A stretch of 39,082 nt of DNA from Microcaldota archaeon. Lineage in GTDB: Archaea; Micrarchaeota; Micrarchaeia; Micrarchaeales; Micrarchaeaceae. The stretch covers positions 1 to 39,082 of the forward strand of contig JAKAPJ010000011.1 in assembly GCA_021807115.1 (NCBI GenBank), given 5' to 3'. The number at the start of each line of letters is the position of its first letter. Position 1 is the stretch's first letter. Shown in pieces: positions 7,954 through 15,543 of the stretch. The translations under genes and the position numbers were made by a program. The notes under the pieces are model-generated. The model saw only the letters and a list, made by a program, of their open reading frames with translations, was not told the origin of the DNA and did not search any database.

Positions 7954-8820
7954 TCACGGTGCACTGTAGCTGCTGCTCCAGAAACTTGTGAAGCCCGCGC
8001 CGTTGTTCTGCAGGTTGTTGTTGTTTCCGGAATAATCGTTGCCGTTGCCGTTGAGCGGCCACCATCCCACTATGTTCTGCGGCCTCACCGGCGCCCCTCC
8101 TATCCCCTCCTGGTACAAAGCAAGGAGCTCTGCCTGCGAAAGCGATGTGTTATAAAGCTGGAGATTTGCCGCATCGCCAGTGAAGTACCAGTGATCGCAC
8201 ATGTCCTGTCCAACCAGCAGAGTCTGTCCGCCTATTTCCGGGTTTGCGGCCCAGCTTGCAGACTCGTAACTTCCATCAACCTGGAACGCTATCGTTGCGG
8301 CGCTTGACGAGTAGCTTATCGCTATGAAATGCCACTTTCCATCAGCCCGGTTGAACGTTGCCGGCGCAGTGGATTGGTAGTCATTGCAGCAGCCATGGTA
8401 ATCTATCGTGCTGCTCGAGTCATGCGAGTCCAAACCCGCATAGTACAGGTGGGATGTGCACCCATATGAATTGGATCCGGCCGCCACTGCGGCAATTGCG
8501 CTGTTGGACGGATCATAGACCCATGCAGAAAGTGTTACTGGTGTCTGGGCGTTTGTTGGGAATCCGCCGCTGAAGCTGCCTACCATGTTCGCGGCCCCGC
8601 CGAAGACAGCAACGTACTGCGGCAGCTCCCCCTGGCACATGCCCGCCAGGGATGTCCCGGCGGTTGTGCGCTGCACCTCGCAGCTACCCGGCGTTGCCTT
8701 GGGTGCGAGGTTCGCGTTGCCGAATACGCCGAGCTGGAAAAGGACCCCGAGCACTACTGCGATTACAAGTATCGCCCACCCGTATGTCATGAGGTATTCC
8801 ATCGCAGACTGTGACCGCAT
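7954..8820 (-). CDS. Pilin-like LamG surface protein, subtype A
   Basis: A 288-residue second gene of the operon. The start ATG at 8820 (MRSQSAMEYL) is 4 nt after the upstream stop; the open frame further upstream only overlaps the neighbouring gene. Order of parts: class III signal, membrane helix, ATPGSCEVQRTTAGTSLAGMCQGELPQYVAVF, jelly roll with VTLSAWVYD, KWHFIAISY, DAANLQLYNTSLSQAEL, and a terminal WWPLNGNGNDYSGNNNN. The variable part holds several cysteines (YGCTS, GCCNDY, DMCDHW). The conserved NTS sequon is present. Its last coding segment contains the second copy of the 44-nt repeat. Confidence 0.87.
   Translation of the reverse strand: MRSQSAMEYLMTYGWAILVIAVVLGVLFQLGVFGNANLAPKATPGSCEVQRTTAGTSLAGMCQGELPQYVAVFGGAANMVGSFSGGFPTNAQTPVTLSAWVYDPSNSAIAAVAAGSNSYGCTSHLYYAGLDSHDSSSTIDYHGCCNDYQSTAPATFNRADGKWHFIAISYSSSAATIAFQVDGSYESASWAANPEIGGQTLLVGQDMCDHWYFTGDAANLQLYNTSLSQAELLALYQEGIGGAPVRPQNIVGWWPLNGNGNDYSGNNNNLQNNGAGFTSFWSSSYSAP
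7997..8040. repeat. 44-nt exact direct repeat, copy 2
   Basis: Identical to 6265-6308; it lies in the 3' coding end of the subtype A paralogue at 7954-8820, whereas copy 1 is in a subtype B gene. The exchange therefore crosses subtype boundaries. Confidence 0.85.
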
Positions 8821-8824
8821 ATTA

Positions 8825-9718
8825 TCACTGAGGTCCGTGGTACGTACTGGCCCATGTGCTGCTGAATCCAACATTCGTGCTCTGGCCATTGTCATTATTG
8901 CCGCTGTAATCGTTAAAATCCCCGTTGAGCGGCCACCATCCAACGAGATTCTGGGGCTTTACCGGTGTACCTCCAATACCCTCATTATAGAGCGCAAGAA
9001 CCTCGGCAGTCGAAAGCGATGCATTATACACCTGCACATTAGAAATTAATCCATAAAAACAATAATAGCACGGCAGAGCCGGCAAAGAGCCTATGGTCAT
9101 CGTGCTAGTTTCAACCTGCCCCCCTGCGGTCATGGAATTCACCGGCACGCCGTCCACGTAAAGCTCTTGTGCCCCATTGCTCACCGCGGTACCTGCCAAA
9201 AAATACCATGTGCCTGTAGAAAGTGTGGTGGGATTGAACCCCCATGTAGATCCCCCAAACATCGTTGTGGCTGCGCCTGTTGAGAATGCGGCAAGCTGGA
9301 ACCCCCCGTTTCCCGAGTCATCCACAATTTCATTGCTTGGCGTAAGATACGCATATATCCACGCGGTGAAGGTAACAGCCTTTGCGGCTTCAATCGACGC
9401 AATCATGGAATTACTCGGTATAAAGACATAGCTTCCCCCTGCGCTAAAGCTCCCTACATACTGTGGAAGTTCAGGTGAGCACATCCCCGCAAGTTGATGT
9501 GTCATCGATGATCCGCTGCCGACAACCTGTATCTGGCACTGCCCGGCCTTCGCCTTCGGTGCAAAATTCCCAGAGTTAAAGACTCCCAGCTGAAACAACA
9601 CACCCAGCACTACGGCAATGATTAGTATGGCCCAGCCGTAGGTCATCAGGTATTCCATCGCAGATTGTGACCTGACAAAATCAAAATCGCTGGTGGCGCT
9701 GCCGCGTACTGGTCTCAT
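8825..9718 (-). CDS. Pilin-like LamG surface protein, subtype B, operon leader gene
   Basis: A 297-residue first gene of the four-gene operon. The ATG at 9718 is the only reasonable start and lies about 33 bp downstream of a TATA-like box; the leader peptide (MRPVRGSATSDFDFVRS) is longer than in its partners. After cleavage the mature protein would start QSAMEYLMTYGWAILIIA. Then come the subtype B segment (KAGQCQIQVVGSGSSMTHQLAGMCSPELPQYV), a jelly roll (VTFTAWIYAY, TWYFLAGTAVS, SNVQVYNASLSTAEV) and WWPLNGDFNDYSGNNDNG. The NAS sequon is at the conserved site. CYYCF supplies variable cysteines. Confidence 0.87.
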   Translation of the reverse strand: MRPVRGSATSDFDFVRSQSAMEYLMTYGWAILIIAVVLGVLFQLGVFNSGNFAPKAKAGQCQIQVVGSGSSMTHQLAGMCSPELPQYVGSFSAGGSYVFIPSNSMIASIEAAKAVTFTAWIYAYLTPSNEIVDDSGNGGFQLAAFSTGAATTMFGGSTWGFNPTTLSTGTWYFLAGTAVSNGAQELYVDGVPVNSMTAGGQVETSTMTIGSLPALPCYYCFYGLISNVQVYNASLSTAEVLALYNEGIGGTPVKPQNLVGWWPLNGDFNDYSGNNDNGQSTNVGFSSTWASTYHGPQ

Positions 9719-9747
9719 GGAACACGTACCTCTATAGAAGAAAAACG

Positions 9748-9755
9748 ATAAAATA
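9748..9755 (-). promoter_or_regulatory. TATA-like box of the four-gene pilin-lectin operon
   Basis: TATTTTAT on the minus strand lies about 33 bp before the ATG at 9718. It would leave a leader of only a few bases. The three downstream genes have no promoter of their own and start 4-5 nt after the preceding stop. Confidence 0.5.
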
Positions 9756-9841
9756 CTTTAGCACCATGCCTCCACTGTTCCGTGGATGCGCAAGACAACT
9801 AATTAAAAGCCGTCTGGGCCAAAGCGCCTCTAACCCAATTG

Positions 9842-9849
9842 TTTAAATA
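9842..9849 (+). promoter_or_regulatory. TATA-like box of the HAD phosphatase gene
   Basis: TTTAAATA lies 35-40 bp upstream of the ATG at 9884. A strong GGGGAGGT purine run sits directly before the ATG with only 2 nt spacing. Confidence 0.5.
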
Positions 9850-9883
9850 TCTGGATGGCAGAATTGAGGTAGCGGGGAGGTAC

Positions 9884-10816
9884 ATGAGCGATAGGACTTC
9901 GTCAAGGGCAGCTACGGCCAAGGCTGCAACCGCTGTGCTCGCGCAGGCGGTCTATGTTGACTCGTCCACGAACATGGAGAAGCTCGCCGCGCTCCATTCT
10001 GGCAAGGGCCTGATCGCATTCGACTTGGACAATACCATGGTGCCTGCCGGCACGACAATGACGGAAGAGACCGCACGCGCTATGGCAGAGCTGCTCAAAT
10101 ATCGGAAAGTTGCAATAGTCAGCGGCGCGGGCTTCAGCGAAATTGACCGGCGTGTTGTGGATGTGCTTAAGGGGGTATTGGCGGAGATGGACCAGGCTGA
10201 GCTCATGGCCAACCTGATCCTGCTGCCGTCTGTTGGCTCGTCACTGTACACTTACAGTAATGGCGGATACGCTGCCGTGTATTCCGAAAACCTGAAGGAG
10301 GCGGAAAAGTCACATATACGTGCAGTTTTCACTGCCCTGCTCGATGAGGGTGCGTTCGGCAGGCAGGCGCAGGTCTACGGCGACCAAATCGTCGATAAAG
10401 GCAGTTCCATGACACTGGTGATAACCGGCAACGATGCGCCTCCTGACGTGAAGAACAGTTGCGATCCGAACAAGGCGCTGAGGCGCAGTCTTCTGCCCAG
10501 GGTAAGGGGGGAGATCGGAGCCGGTTTCAACGTTACCCTTGGTGGTCCAGAGTCAATAGACGTAACCAGGAGCGGCGTGGACAAAGGCTACGGGGTGGAA
10601 AAGCTTATCACAACATTAGGCATCAGGAACGGCGACGTGGTGTATATAGGCGACGCATTTGCCAGCGACGGCAATGATTACCCGGTGCTGCGCACTGGGG
10701 TCGACGCCCTGCATGTGAAGTCACCCACCGAGACCTGGAAGTTTGTCCTTGCCGTGGTAAGGAATGCAAGCATCAACGCGCAGCTGCTTAGGAAAAGCTC
10801 AAGCGATCAGGCATAA
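9884..10816 (+). CDS. HAD-superfamily (IIB type) phosphatase or phosphomutase-like protein
   Basis: A 310-residue soluble protein. It has all four HAD motifs: I, FDLDNT with D47 and D49; II, SGAG at 80-83; III, K234 in SGVDKGYGVEKL; IV, GDAFASDGNDYPV at 256-268. The long insertion between motifs II and III is a C2 cap as in the sucrose-phosphatase, mannosyl-3-phosphoglycerate phosphatase and eukaryotic-type phosphomannomutase group. The GND in motif IV is reminiscent of phosphomannomutase, which would fit the glycosylation genes in this window, but the substrate cannot be fixed from sequence. The ATG at 9884 is chosen because the longer frame begins at a TTG that overlaps the TATA box. Confidence 0.8.
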   Translation: MSDRTSSRAATAKAATAVLAQAVYVDSSTNMEKLAALHSGKGLIAFDLDNTMVPAGTTMTEETARAMAELLKYRKVAIVSGAGFSEIDRRVVDVLKGVLAEMDQAELMANLILLPSVGSSLYTYSNGGYAAVYSENLKEAEKSHIRAVFTALLDEGAFGRQAQVYGDQIVDKGSSMTLVITGNDAPPDVKNSCDPNKALRRSLLPRVRGEIGAGFNVTLGGPESIDVTRSGVDKGYGVEKLITTLGIRNGDVVYIGDAFASDGNDYPVLRTGVDALHVKSPTETWKFVLAVVRNASINAQLLRKSSSDQA

Positions 10817-10883
10817 CTTTTCCGCAAGCCCCTGCAATATTATGTCCACAATCATCCTGGCAGGGTTCGTCCACCGTAATCTA

Positions 10884-10890
10884 TTTATAT
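10884..10890 (+). promoter_or_regulatory. TATA-like box of a small-protein gene
   Basis: TTTATAT lies about 35 bp before the ATG at 10922, and 29 bp before an in-frame GTG at 10916. It decides little between the two starts. Confidence 0.45.
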
Positions 10891-10921
10891 CACATCTTAC
10901 GTTGTATAGCTCGGTGTGTTC

Positions 10922-11194
10922 ATGGAGGCGACCATTCCAAAGAATGCGCAAAGCGACCTGCTTGAAAAAATCAGGCCGCTTGTGGAGAAGGCCGGCTACA
11001 GCATGAGAGCGGAACGGGAAGGCGACGCTACAACGGTAACCATCGTGGGCGCGGGGACACTGACTGCAACCAAGCTTGTGGACCTGCTAGAGAAGATAGG
11101 CTACACGCGGTCAAGCATGGAGGAGTACCGGCCCAGGGGCAATCCGGCCGCAGCGGTCTATTCGATTAAGTTCGAGCGGCGGGACACGGCATAG
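10922..11194 (+). CDS. Small conserved-looking protein of unknown function
   Basis: A 90-residue protein (MEATIPKNAQSDLLEKIRPLVEKAGYSM...). The pattern is helix, then strand (TTVTIVGAG), helix (ATKLVDLLEKIGY), then strand (AAVYSIKFERR), a compact alpha/beta fold. I see no cysteine, metal-binding or membrane motif. It has its own promoter and is followed 50 bp later by a secreted-protein gene. An in-frame GTG at 10916 would add two residues. Codon use looks like that of the neighbours, supporting a real gene. Function not recognised. Confidence 0.65.
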   Translation: MEATIPKNAQSDLLEKIRPLVEKAGYSMRAEREGDATTVTIVGAGTLTATKLVDLLEKIGYTRSSMEEYRPRGNPAAAVYSIKFERRDTA

Positions 11195-11244
11195 GGCGCA
11201 GCCACCCCAAACAGTTTTTAGAGCTTGCCGCACAAGATAGCCAC

Positions 11245-12003
11245 ATGGAGGATGAGCAGCGCACACTTTTTGGCGCTATCATTATAGTAGGCATACTGAG
11301 CTTGACTTTGCTGTACGTCGCTACGCTTCCGTACGGGAACGTTGGACCTAGCGTTGTGCCGCAGGGACAGGCGAATGGCGGCGGCGCAAGCTCCACGGTC
11401 CCGGTCACGCAGACCACCACGTCCCCCAGCACCTCCACAACGGCGCAATATAACCGCACGGTGTGCTATGCGGCGACGGACTCCTGCGCCAACGCCGCGA
11501 CGGCATTGGGGCTTTCGCTTCATACAGGCAAAGGCGCCAACGGATCGCTGTACATCAACGCGTCTGACATAAACACGCTAAATTCCAGCAACAACGTCAC
11601 GGCAGTCTACGTGCTTGGCGTTAAGCATTCTGCCCTCAGCTATATCGGCTACGTCTGCGCGCCCCCTGCAATACCCACTGTCTTAGTCGGGATAAGCAGG
11701 GGCACATACAACCTATCAAACATAAACTCCAGCCATGGCTTGCCCCTCGCAGAGCCATGGAATGGCCCCCCTCCCGCCTGCCCCATACCAATATCATACA
11801 TGATGAAGTACTTCATTTTCGCCCCCGGCAGCGATTATGTGACAAATGCCTCGTACGGGCTGTCGGGCAGCGACAGCCTAAACATAAGTGTCGGCAGGTA
11901 CTGGAACGGTACCGCCTTTACCGCCCTCGCCTCCGGTCAATATACCGTCGTCGCCGCGGACAGGTGGGGGCAGGTTGACATCCTGCACCTGGATGTTTCC
12001 TGA
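11245..12003 (+). CDS. Membrane-anchored, probably N-glycosylated extracellular protein
   Basis: A 252-residue protein. A short charged N-terminus (MEDEQR) is followed by one hydrophobic helix (about 8-30), then a flexible Gly/Thr/Ser/Pro linker (about 38-68) and an extracellular domain with paired cysteines (TVCYAATDSC, YVCAPPAIP, PPACPIP). At least seven N-X-S/T sequons are visible (for example NGS, NAS, NVT, NLS, NSS, NIS, NGT), so it is a plausible AglB substrate. No class III pilin signal is present, which separates it from the pilin-lectin family. The fold is unrecognised. Its last 126 bases overlap, in antisense, the 3' end of the peptidase gene on the other strand. Confidence 0.75.
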   Translation: MEDEQRTLFGAIIIVGILSLTLLYVATLPYGNVGPSVVPQGQANGGGASSTVPVTQTTTSPSTSTTAQYNRTVCYAATDSCANAATALGLSLHTGKGANGSLYINASDINTLNSSNNVTAVYVLGVKHSALSYIGYVCAPPAIPTVLVGISRGTYNLSNINSSHGLPLAEPWNGPPPACPIPISYMMKYFIFAPGSDYVTNASYGLSGSDSLNISVGRYWNGTAFTALASGQYTVVAADRWGQVDILHLDVS

Positions 12004-12765
12004 CGCCTGCCGGCCAGATTCCGCTGGCTCCAGCCCCAGGTCATGCGAGTGCTCCCTCAACCACTTTCTGCGCTGCTTGTAATCCGGCAGTACGCGCGCC
12101 ACATGCGCCCAGAATGCCCTAGAATGGCCGCCTACCCTCGAGTGCGCCAGCTCGTGGACTATGACGTACTCCAGTACTGGCCTGGGCGCGTAGAGAAGCC
12201 TGAAATTGAGCGTTATTGAGCGGTTGTGGCCCCTGTAGGATCCCCATGTCCACAGCATGTCACGCAGGCTTATGACATCTATCTCCGCGTTGAAGTGCTC
12301 AGAGTTTATCCGCCTGACTTCCGCCTCCACCTCCCCTAGGAGGTGGCGCGTGAGTGATCGCTTCGCCAGCCTGGACAGCGCCGACGCCTTGCCTTCGGCC
12401 GCCTCAGGTATCGTTACCATGACGTTGCCGTCCCTAATGCGCGTGCTGGCCTTTACCATGCTCGGATCTATTGTCATGTTTATCAGAAACCGCTTCTCAA
12501 ACAGGGTGACCAGCTGGCCGTCCCGGAAAATAATATCCGGCATGCCGAGGTATCTCTCCGGCTTCTTGGCAAGACCGGCCGATATCCTCCTATAAAGATC
12601 CTTTGCGGTAATGGACGCGCTTATCCTGTTCATGCGTTCGGGAAGGGTTATCACCACCTTGCCGTCGCGCACCCTGGCGTTTGAGCCCCTCACCCTCTTC
12701 CTCACTACCTCTACCTGAAGGATTTGCCCTTTAACTGCTATGGGTTCGAAGGTTAGGTCGAACAT
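11878..12765 (-). CDS. YgjP/DUF45-type zinc metallopeptidase-like protein with an antisense-encoded tail
   Basis: A 295-residue protein. Residues 204-208 are HELAH followed by H214 in VGGHSRAFWAHVARVLPDYKQRRKWL, the signature of the YgjP/DUF45 metallopeptidase-like family, here at the usual C-terminal place. TWGSYRGHNRSITLNFRLLYAP just before it is also typical. Residues 1-150 form the family's beta-rich N-terminal part. After about residue 250 the normal domain ends, yet the frame continues for some 45 low-complexity residues (GGEGGKGGTVPVPADTYV) encoded antisense to the neighbouring secreted-protein gene, as if a stop was lost. It starts 26 nt after the methyltransferase stop, as third gene of a minus operon. 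Activity in these proteins is presumed, not proven. Confidence 0.82.
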   Translation of the reverse strand: MFDLTFEPIAVKGQILQVEVVRKRVRGSNARVRDGKVVITLPERMNRISASITAKDLYRRISAGLAKKPERYLGMPDIIFRDGQLVTLFEKRFLINMTIDPSMVKASTRIRDGNVMVTIPEAAEGKASALSRLAKRSLTRHLLGEVEAEVRRINSEHFNAEIDVISLRDMLWTWGSYRGHNRSITLNFRLLYAPRPVLEYVIVHELAHSRVGGHSRAFWAHVARVLPDYKQRRKWLREHSHDLGLEPAESGRQASGNIQVQDVNLPPPVRGDDGILTGGEGGKGGTVPVPADTYV

Positions 12766-12791
12766 CTCCCAATCACTGTCGCCGGTCGCTT

Positions 12792-13106
12792 TTACCTGCC
12801 CTTAACGCTCGCCCCTTCCGATGCGAGCAGCACCATCTTCCTCCTCGCCCCTCCCCTGCCCGAGTAGTTACCGAGCGTGCCGTCGCTCTTTATGACCCTA
12901 TGGCACGGTATTGTTGGCGCGAGGGGGTTCTTCCTCATCACCGTGCCCACGGCCCTATATGCCCCAGGGTGGCCCGCCATGGCCGCCAGCTGCTTGTAGC
13001 TTACGGTACTGCCTCTGGGTACCCTAGTAAGCGCGAGGAGCACGTCTGTCTGGAAGTGCGTCATGCCCATCTCCCTGAGCCTTCTGCCCAGCCCGCGCCG
13101 CTCCAT
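12792..13106 (-). CDS. ogt: Methylated-DNA-protein cysteine methyltransferase (DNA-binding domain only)
   Basis: A 104-residue protein that removes alkyl groups from O6-alkylguanine in DNA by suicide transfer to a cysteine. The acceptor motif IPCHRVI (C68) is intact, and TDVLLALTRVPRGSTVSYKQLAAMAG and AVGTVMRKNP are the expected helix-turn-helix and asparagine-hinge regions. It lacks the N-terminal ribonuclease-H-like domain of longer homologues, so it is a minimal form; alkyltransferase-like proteins of similar size have a changed cysteine, but here it is retained. It lies 23 nt after the GNAT gene and before the DUF45 peptidase in one operon. Confidence 0.9.
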   Translation of the reverse strand: MERRGLGRRLREMGMTHFQTDVLLALTRVPRGSTVSYKQLAAMAGHPGAYRAVGTVMRKNPLAPTIPCHRVIKSDGTLGNYSGRGGARRKMVLLASEGASVKGR

Positions 13107-13129
13107 AGTACCCCTAAATTATCCCTTGC

Positions 13130-13654
13130 TCATCTTATAAGCCTTTCCCAGATTATCTGGTCCTGCCCGAAGCTGTGCCTGCGCAGCACCCCTACCTTCC
13201 TGAAGCCCATCCTACTGAAGAAACGCAGCGCAGGCACGTTTTGAGGGTTGCTGTCGCACCATACCTTGTGGCATCCCCTGCCCTTTGCATTATCCATTGC
13301 ATACTTCAGCATAGCCGCGGCGATTCCCCTGCTGCGGCAGTCCTGCGACACCAATATCCAGTCAAGCCAGTCCACATGCCCAAGGCCCATGAAATGCGTG
13401 GCGATGCCCACAATGCCCCCGCCCCTCTGCACAGCTAATATGACGCTGTTGGCATCCTTAGCAAGGTCATCGGCAAGGGCCTTCGCGCTCACCTCCTTTA
13501 TGTTGTTTTTTGTGCACTCCTGGTTGTAAAACTTCAGCGACCTTATTACGGGGGTGGCAAACCTGCTTGCTGCGGCCAAGTCGCGTCTTGTAGCAAGCCT
13601 TATCTCAAAGCCGTCCAATCCCCCAATCCCTATGTCTGTTGCCAAAATGATCAC
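13130..13654 (-). CDS. GNAT-family N-acetyltransferase
   Basis: A 174-residue protein beginning at a GTG (13654) chosen because AAGGAG lies 6 nt upstream. The GNAT core is clear: IRLATRRDLAAASRF at the start, ILAVQRGGGIVGIATHF (strands 2-4), WILVSQDCRSRGIAAAMLKYAM (motif A with the acetyl-CoA loop near QDCRSRGIA), and NPQNVPALRFFSRMGFRKVGVLRRH (motif B). The acceptor substrate is unknown. It heads a three-gene minus operon with the alkylguanine methyltransferase and the DUF45 peptidase. It is divergent from the pilin-lectin operon and shares an AT-rich promoter region with it. Confidence 0.88.
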   Translation of the reverse strand: MIILATDIGIGGLDGFEIRLATRRDLAAASRFATPVIRSLKFYNQECTKNNIKEVSAKALADDLAKDANSVILAVQRGGGIVGIATHFMGLGHVDWLDWILVSQDCRSRGIAAAMLKYAMDNAKGRGCHKVWCDSNPQNVPALRFFSRMGFRKVGVLRRHSFGQDQIIWERLIR

Positions 13655-13684
13655 GCCAAGCTCCTTGCGAATCCCTATGGTCGA

Positions 13685-13699
13685 AATATATATTATATC
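13685..13699. promoter_or_regulatory. Divergent TATA-rich promoter
   Basis: An AT stretch (TATATATTATATC at 13687-13699) lies about 25 bp before the ATG at 13718 on the plus strand and about 36 bp before the GTG at 13654 on the minus strand. The near-palindromic sequence could serve both the pilin-lectin operon and the acetyltransferase operon. Confidence 0.5.
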
Positions 13700-13717
13700 T
13701 TTGTGAGACTTGTAAGC

Positions 13718-14617
13718 ATGTCAGGTGTGGTAAAGTCGCAGTCTGCAATGGAGTACCTGATGACCTACGGTTGGGCCATACTCGTGATCGCAGTCGTACT
13801 TGGCGTGCTCTTCCAGCTTGGGGTGTTCGGAAGCGCGAACCTGACGCCCAAGGCGACTCCAGGCAGCTGCGAGGTGCAGCGCACCACTGCGAGCATATCG
13901 CTGGCAGGAATGTGCCAAGGTGAAATGCCTCAGTACGTAATGGTGTTTAGCGGTGCCACGACCAGCAACATACTCGCACCGCTTCCAACTACTGCCACAT
14001 ACGGAACCACAATTTCCGCGTGGTTTTACCAGCCTTCTTCGACAAACTACGGCGGGATATTCTACCTTGGCAACGGGCCGCCATACCCGGGCTCAAATGG
14101 CTACGGCATAGTCGCAGTAGCACCATCTGACTTTGGCGGTTGTGGTGGCACAAATCCCACATACGTCATCGCGGTACTCGAATCCAGTGTCAGTTGGTAC
14201 TGCTTTACAAGCGTGCAGTACAAGCCCAGTGCATGGAATAACGTCATTCTTGTTGACACCCAGAGCGGCGCCCAAGTCACATACACGGCGTACATAAACG
14301 GCGTGGCAGACACGATAAGCAGCGTCACGGCCCCGAAAACCCCCCTCGGCATGTCATTAATAGGTTCAACTGTCGAAAATGATAATTTCGCCGGTTGGAT
14401 ATCAAATGTGCAAGTCTATAACACCACATTATCCCCTACGGAGGCTAATGCCCTATATACGGAAGGCATAGGCGGCGCGCCGGTGAAGCCGCAGAACATA
14501 GTGGGATGGTGGCCGCTCAACGGCAACGCAGATGACTATTCGGGCGGCAACAACAATGGGCAGGCTTCCGATACGGGCTACACGTCATTTTGGACCAGTG
14601 GATATTCCTCACCTTGA
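13718..14617 (+). CDS. Pilin-like LamG surface protein, subtype A, first of three
   Basis: A 299-residue protein. The ATG at 13718 (MSGVVKSQSAMEYL) fits the TATA box 25 bp upstream; a GTG at 13703 would sit too close to that box. The structure is class III signal, membrane helix, LTPKATPGSCEVQRTTASISLAGMCQGEMPQYVMVF, then the jelly roll (TTISAWFYQ, AWNNVILVDT, YTAYINGVAD, ISNVQVYNTTLSPTEA) and a terminal WWPLNGNADDYSGGNNNG. The NTT sequon occupies the conserved glycosylation position. Variable cysteines occur in GGCGGT and SWYCFT. The C-terminus ends YSSP, 7 nt before the next start. Confidence 0.87.
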   Translation: MSGVVKSQSAMEYLMTYGWAILVIAVVLGVLFQLGVFGSANLTPKATPGSCEVQRTTASISLAGMCQGEMPQYVMVFSGATTSNILAPLPTTATYGTTISAWFYQPSSTNYGGIFYLGNGPPYPGSNGYGIVAVAPSDFGGCGGTNPTYVIAVLESSVSWYCFTSVQYKPSAWNNVILVDTQSGAQVTYTAYINGVADTISSVTAPKTPLGMSLIGSTVENDNFAGWISNVQVYNTTLSPTEANALYTEGIGGAPVKPQNIVGWWPLNGNADDYSGGNNNGQASDTGYTSFWTSGYSSP

Positions 14618-14624
14618 TGATGCA

Positions 14625-15539
14625 ATGAAATCGCAGTCGGCAATGGAGTACCTGATGACATACGGCTGGGCGATACTTGTCATAGCCGTTGTGCTGGGCG
14701 TGCTCTTCCAGCTCGGCGTCTTCAATAACGCAAACTTTGCGCCGCGCGCACAGCCCGGCAGCTGCGAGGTGCAGCAGTTAGGGGGCGGATCCTCAACAAC
14801 ACACCAGCTCGCTGGAATGTGCCAGGGAGAGCTGCCAAAGTATGTCCTGAGCATACCATCCAACCAGGCATTTAACAACAATGTCCTTACCAGCCTCAAT
14901 CTCAACGGCATAACCTCACTGACCATAACTGTATGGTTCAATCCTCAATCCACACAGCCGCAGCCAGGCGGACCGGACGGCGGAGAAGGCTCGCCCGTAG
15001 GTAGCACGACATGGTGCCCCGACGGCATATCCATAGAGTACACCATCACCCACCAGATAGCCGTGGAGACGACGATGAACCCGCTGGACGGCGCAGCCCC
15101 ATGCAACGACCACCTGATCCAGACAGGTACCGAAAGCCCGAACCAGTGGTATTTTGCGGCGGCGGTCTATAACGGCATTGGCACAGCGCTTTACGTGAAC
15201 GGCCAGTATGTCACAAGCACATATCCTGCAGCAAGCACAAACGGCGTGTGGTATGGCGGGCCTTTCGTGATAGGCAACTTCGGCTGCACGCCCTGCGGCA
15301 ACCACCCATTCAACGGCACAGTGTCAAATGTGCAGCTATACAACACATCGCTTTCTGCGGCAGAGGTGCTTGCGCTCTACCAGGAGGGGATCGGCGGCGC
15401 GCCGGTTAGGCCGCAGAACATAGTTGCATGGTGGCCCCTGAACGGCAACACCAACGACTACGGAGGTGGCAACTACAACGGCCAGAATAACGGCGAAGGC
15501 TACTCCGGCTCGTGGACAAATGGATATTCGTCGCCGTGA
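14625..15539 (+). CDS. Pilin-like LamG surface protein, A/B mosaic
   Basis: A 304-residue middle gene of the plus operon. The ATG at 14625 (MKSQSAMEYL) is 7 nt after the preceding stop. Its linker is a hybrid: PGSCEVQ (subtype A) joined to GSSTTHQLAG (subtype B) and then MCQGELPKYV (subtype A). The jelly roll shows LTITVWFN, QWYFAAAVYNG, TALYVNGQYV, SNVQLYNTSLSAAEV, and the end is WWPLNGNTNDYGGGNYNG. It has an insertion of proline- and glycine-rich sequence (QPQPGGPDGGEGSP) and four variable cysteines (TWCPDG, APCND, GCTPCG). The NTS sequon is conserved. Confidence 0.87.
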   Translation: MKSQSAMEYLMTYGWAILVIAVVLGVLFQLGVFNNANFAPRAQPGSCEVQQLGGGSSTTHQLAGMCQGELPKYVLSIPSNQAFNNNVLTSLNLNGITSLTITVWFNPQSTQPQPGGPDGGEGSPVGSTTWCPDGISIEYTITHQIAVETTMNPLDGAAPCNDHLIQTGTESPNQWYFAAAVYNGIGTALYVNGQYVTSTYPAASTNGVWYGGPFVIGNFGCTPCGNHPFNGTVSNVQLYNTSLSAAEVLALYQEGIGGAPVRPQNIVAWWPLNGNTNDYGGGNYNGQNNGEGYSGSWTNGYSSP

Positions 15540-15543
15540 TAAC

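Noticed and set aside
7948-8065. Extended N-termini for the pilin-lectin genes (for example starts at 8065, 8943, 14532, 15466)
   Set aside because: The extra 26-41 residues are only the upstream gene read in another frame; a short leader before QSAMEYL is needed for class III signal processing.
12745-12765. T-arm like GGTTCGAA near 12750
   Set aside because: It lies inside the start of the DUF45 peptidase gene and has no surrounding cloverleaf.
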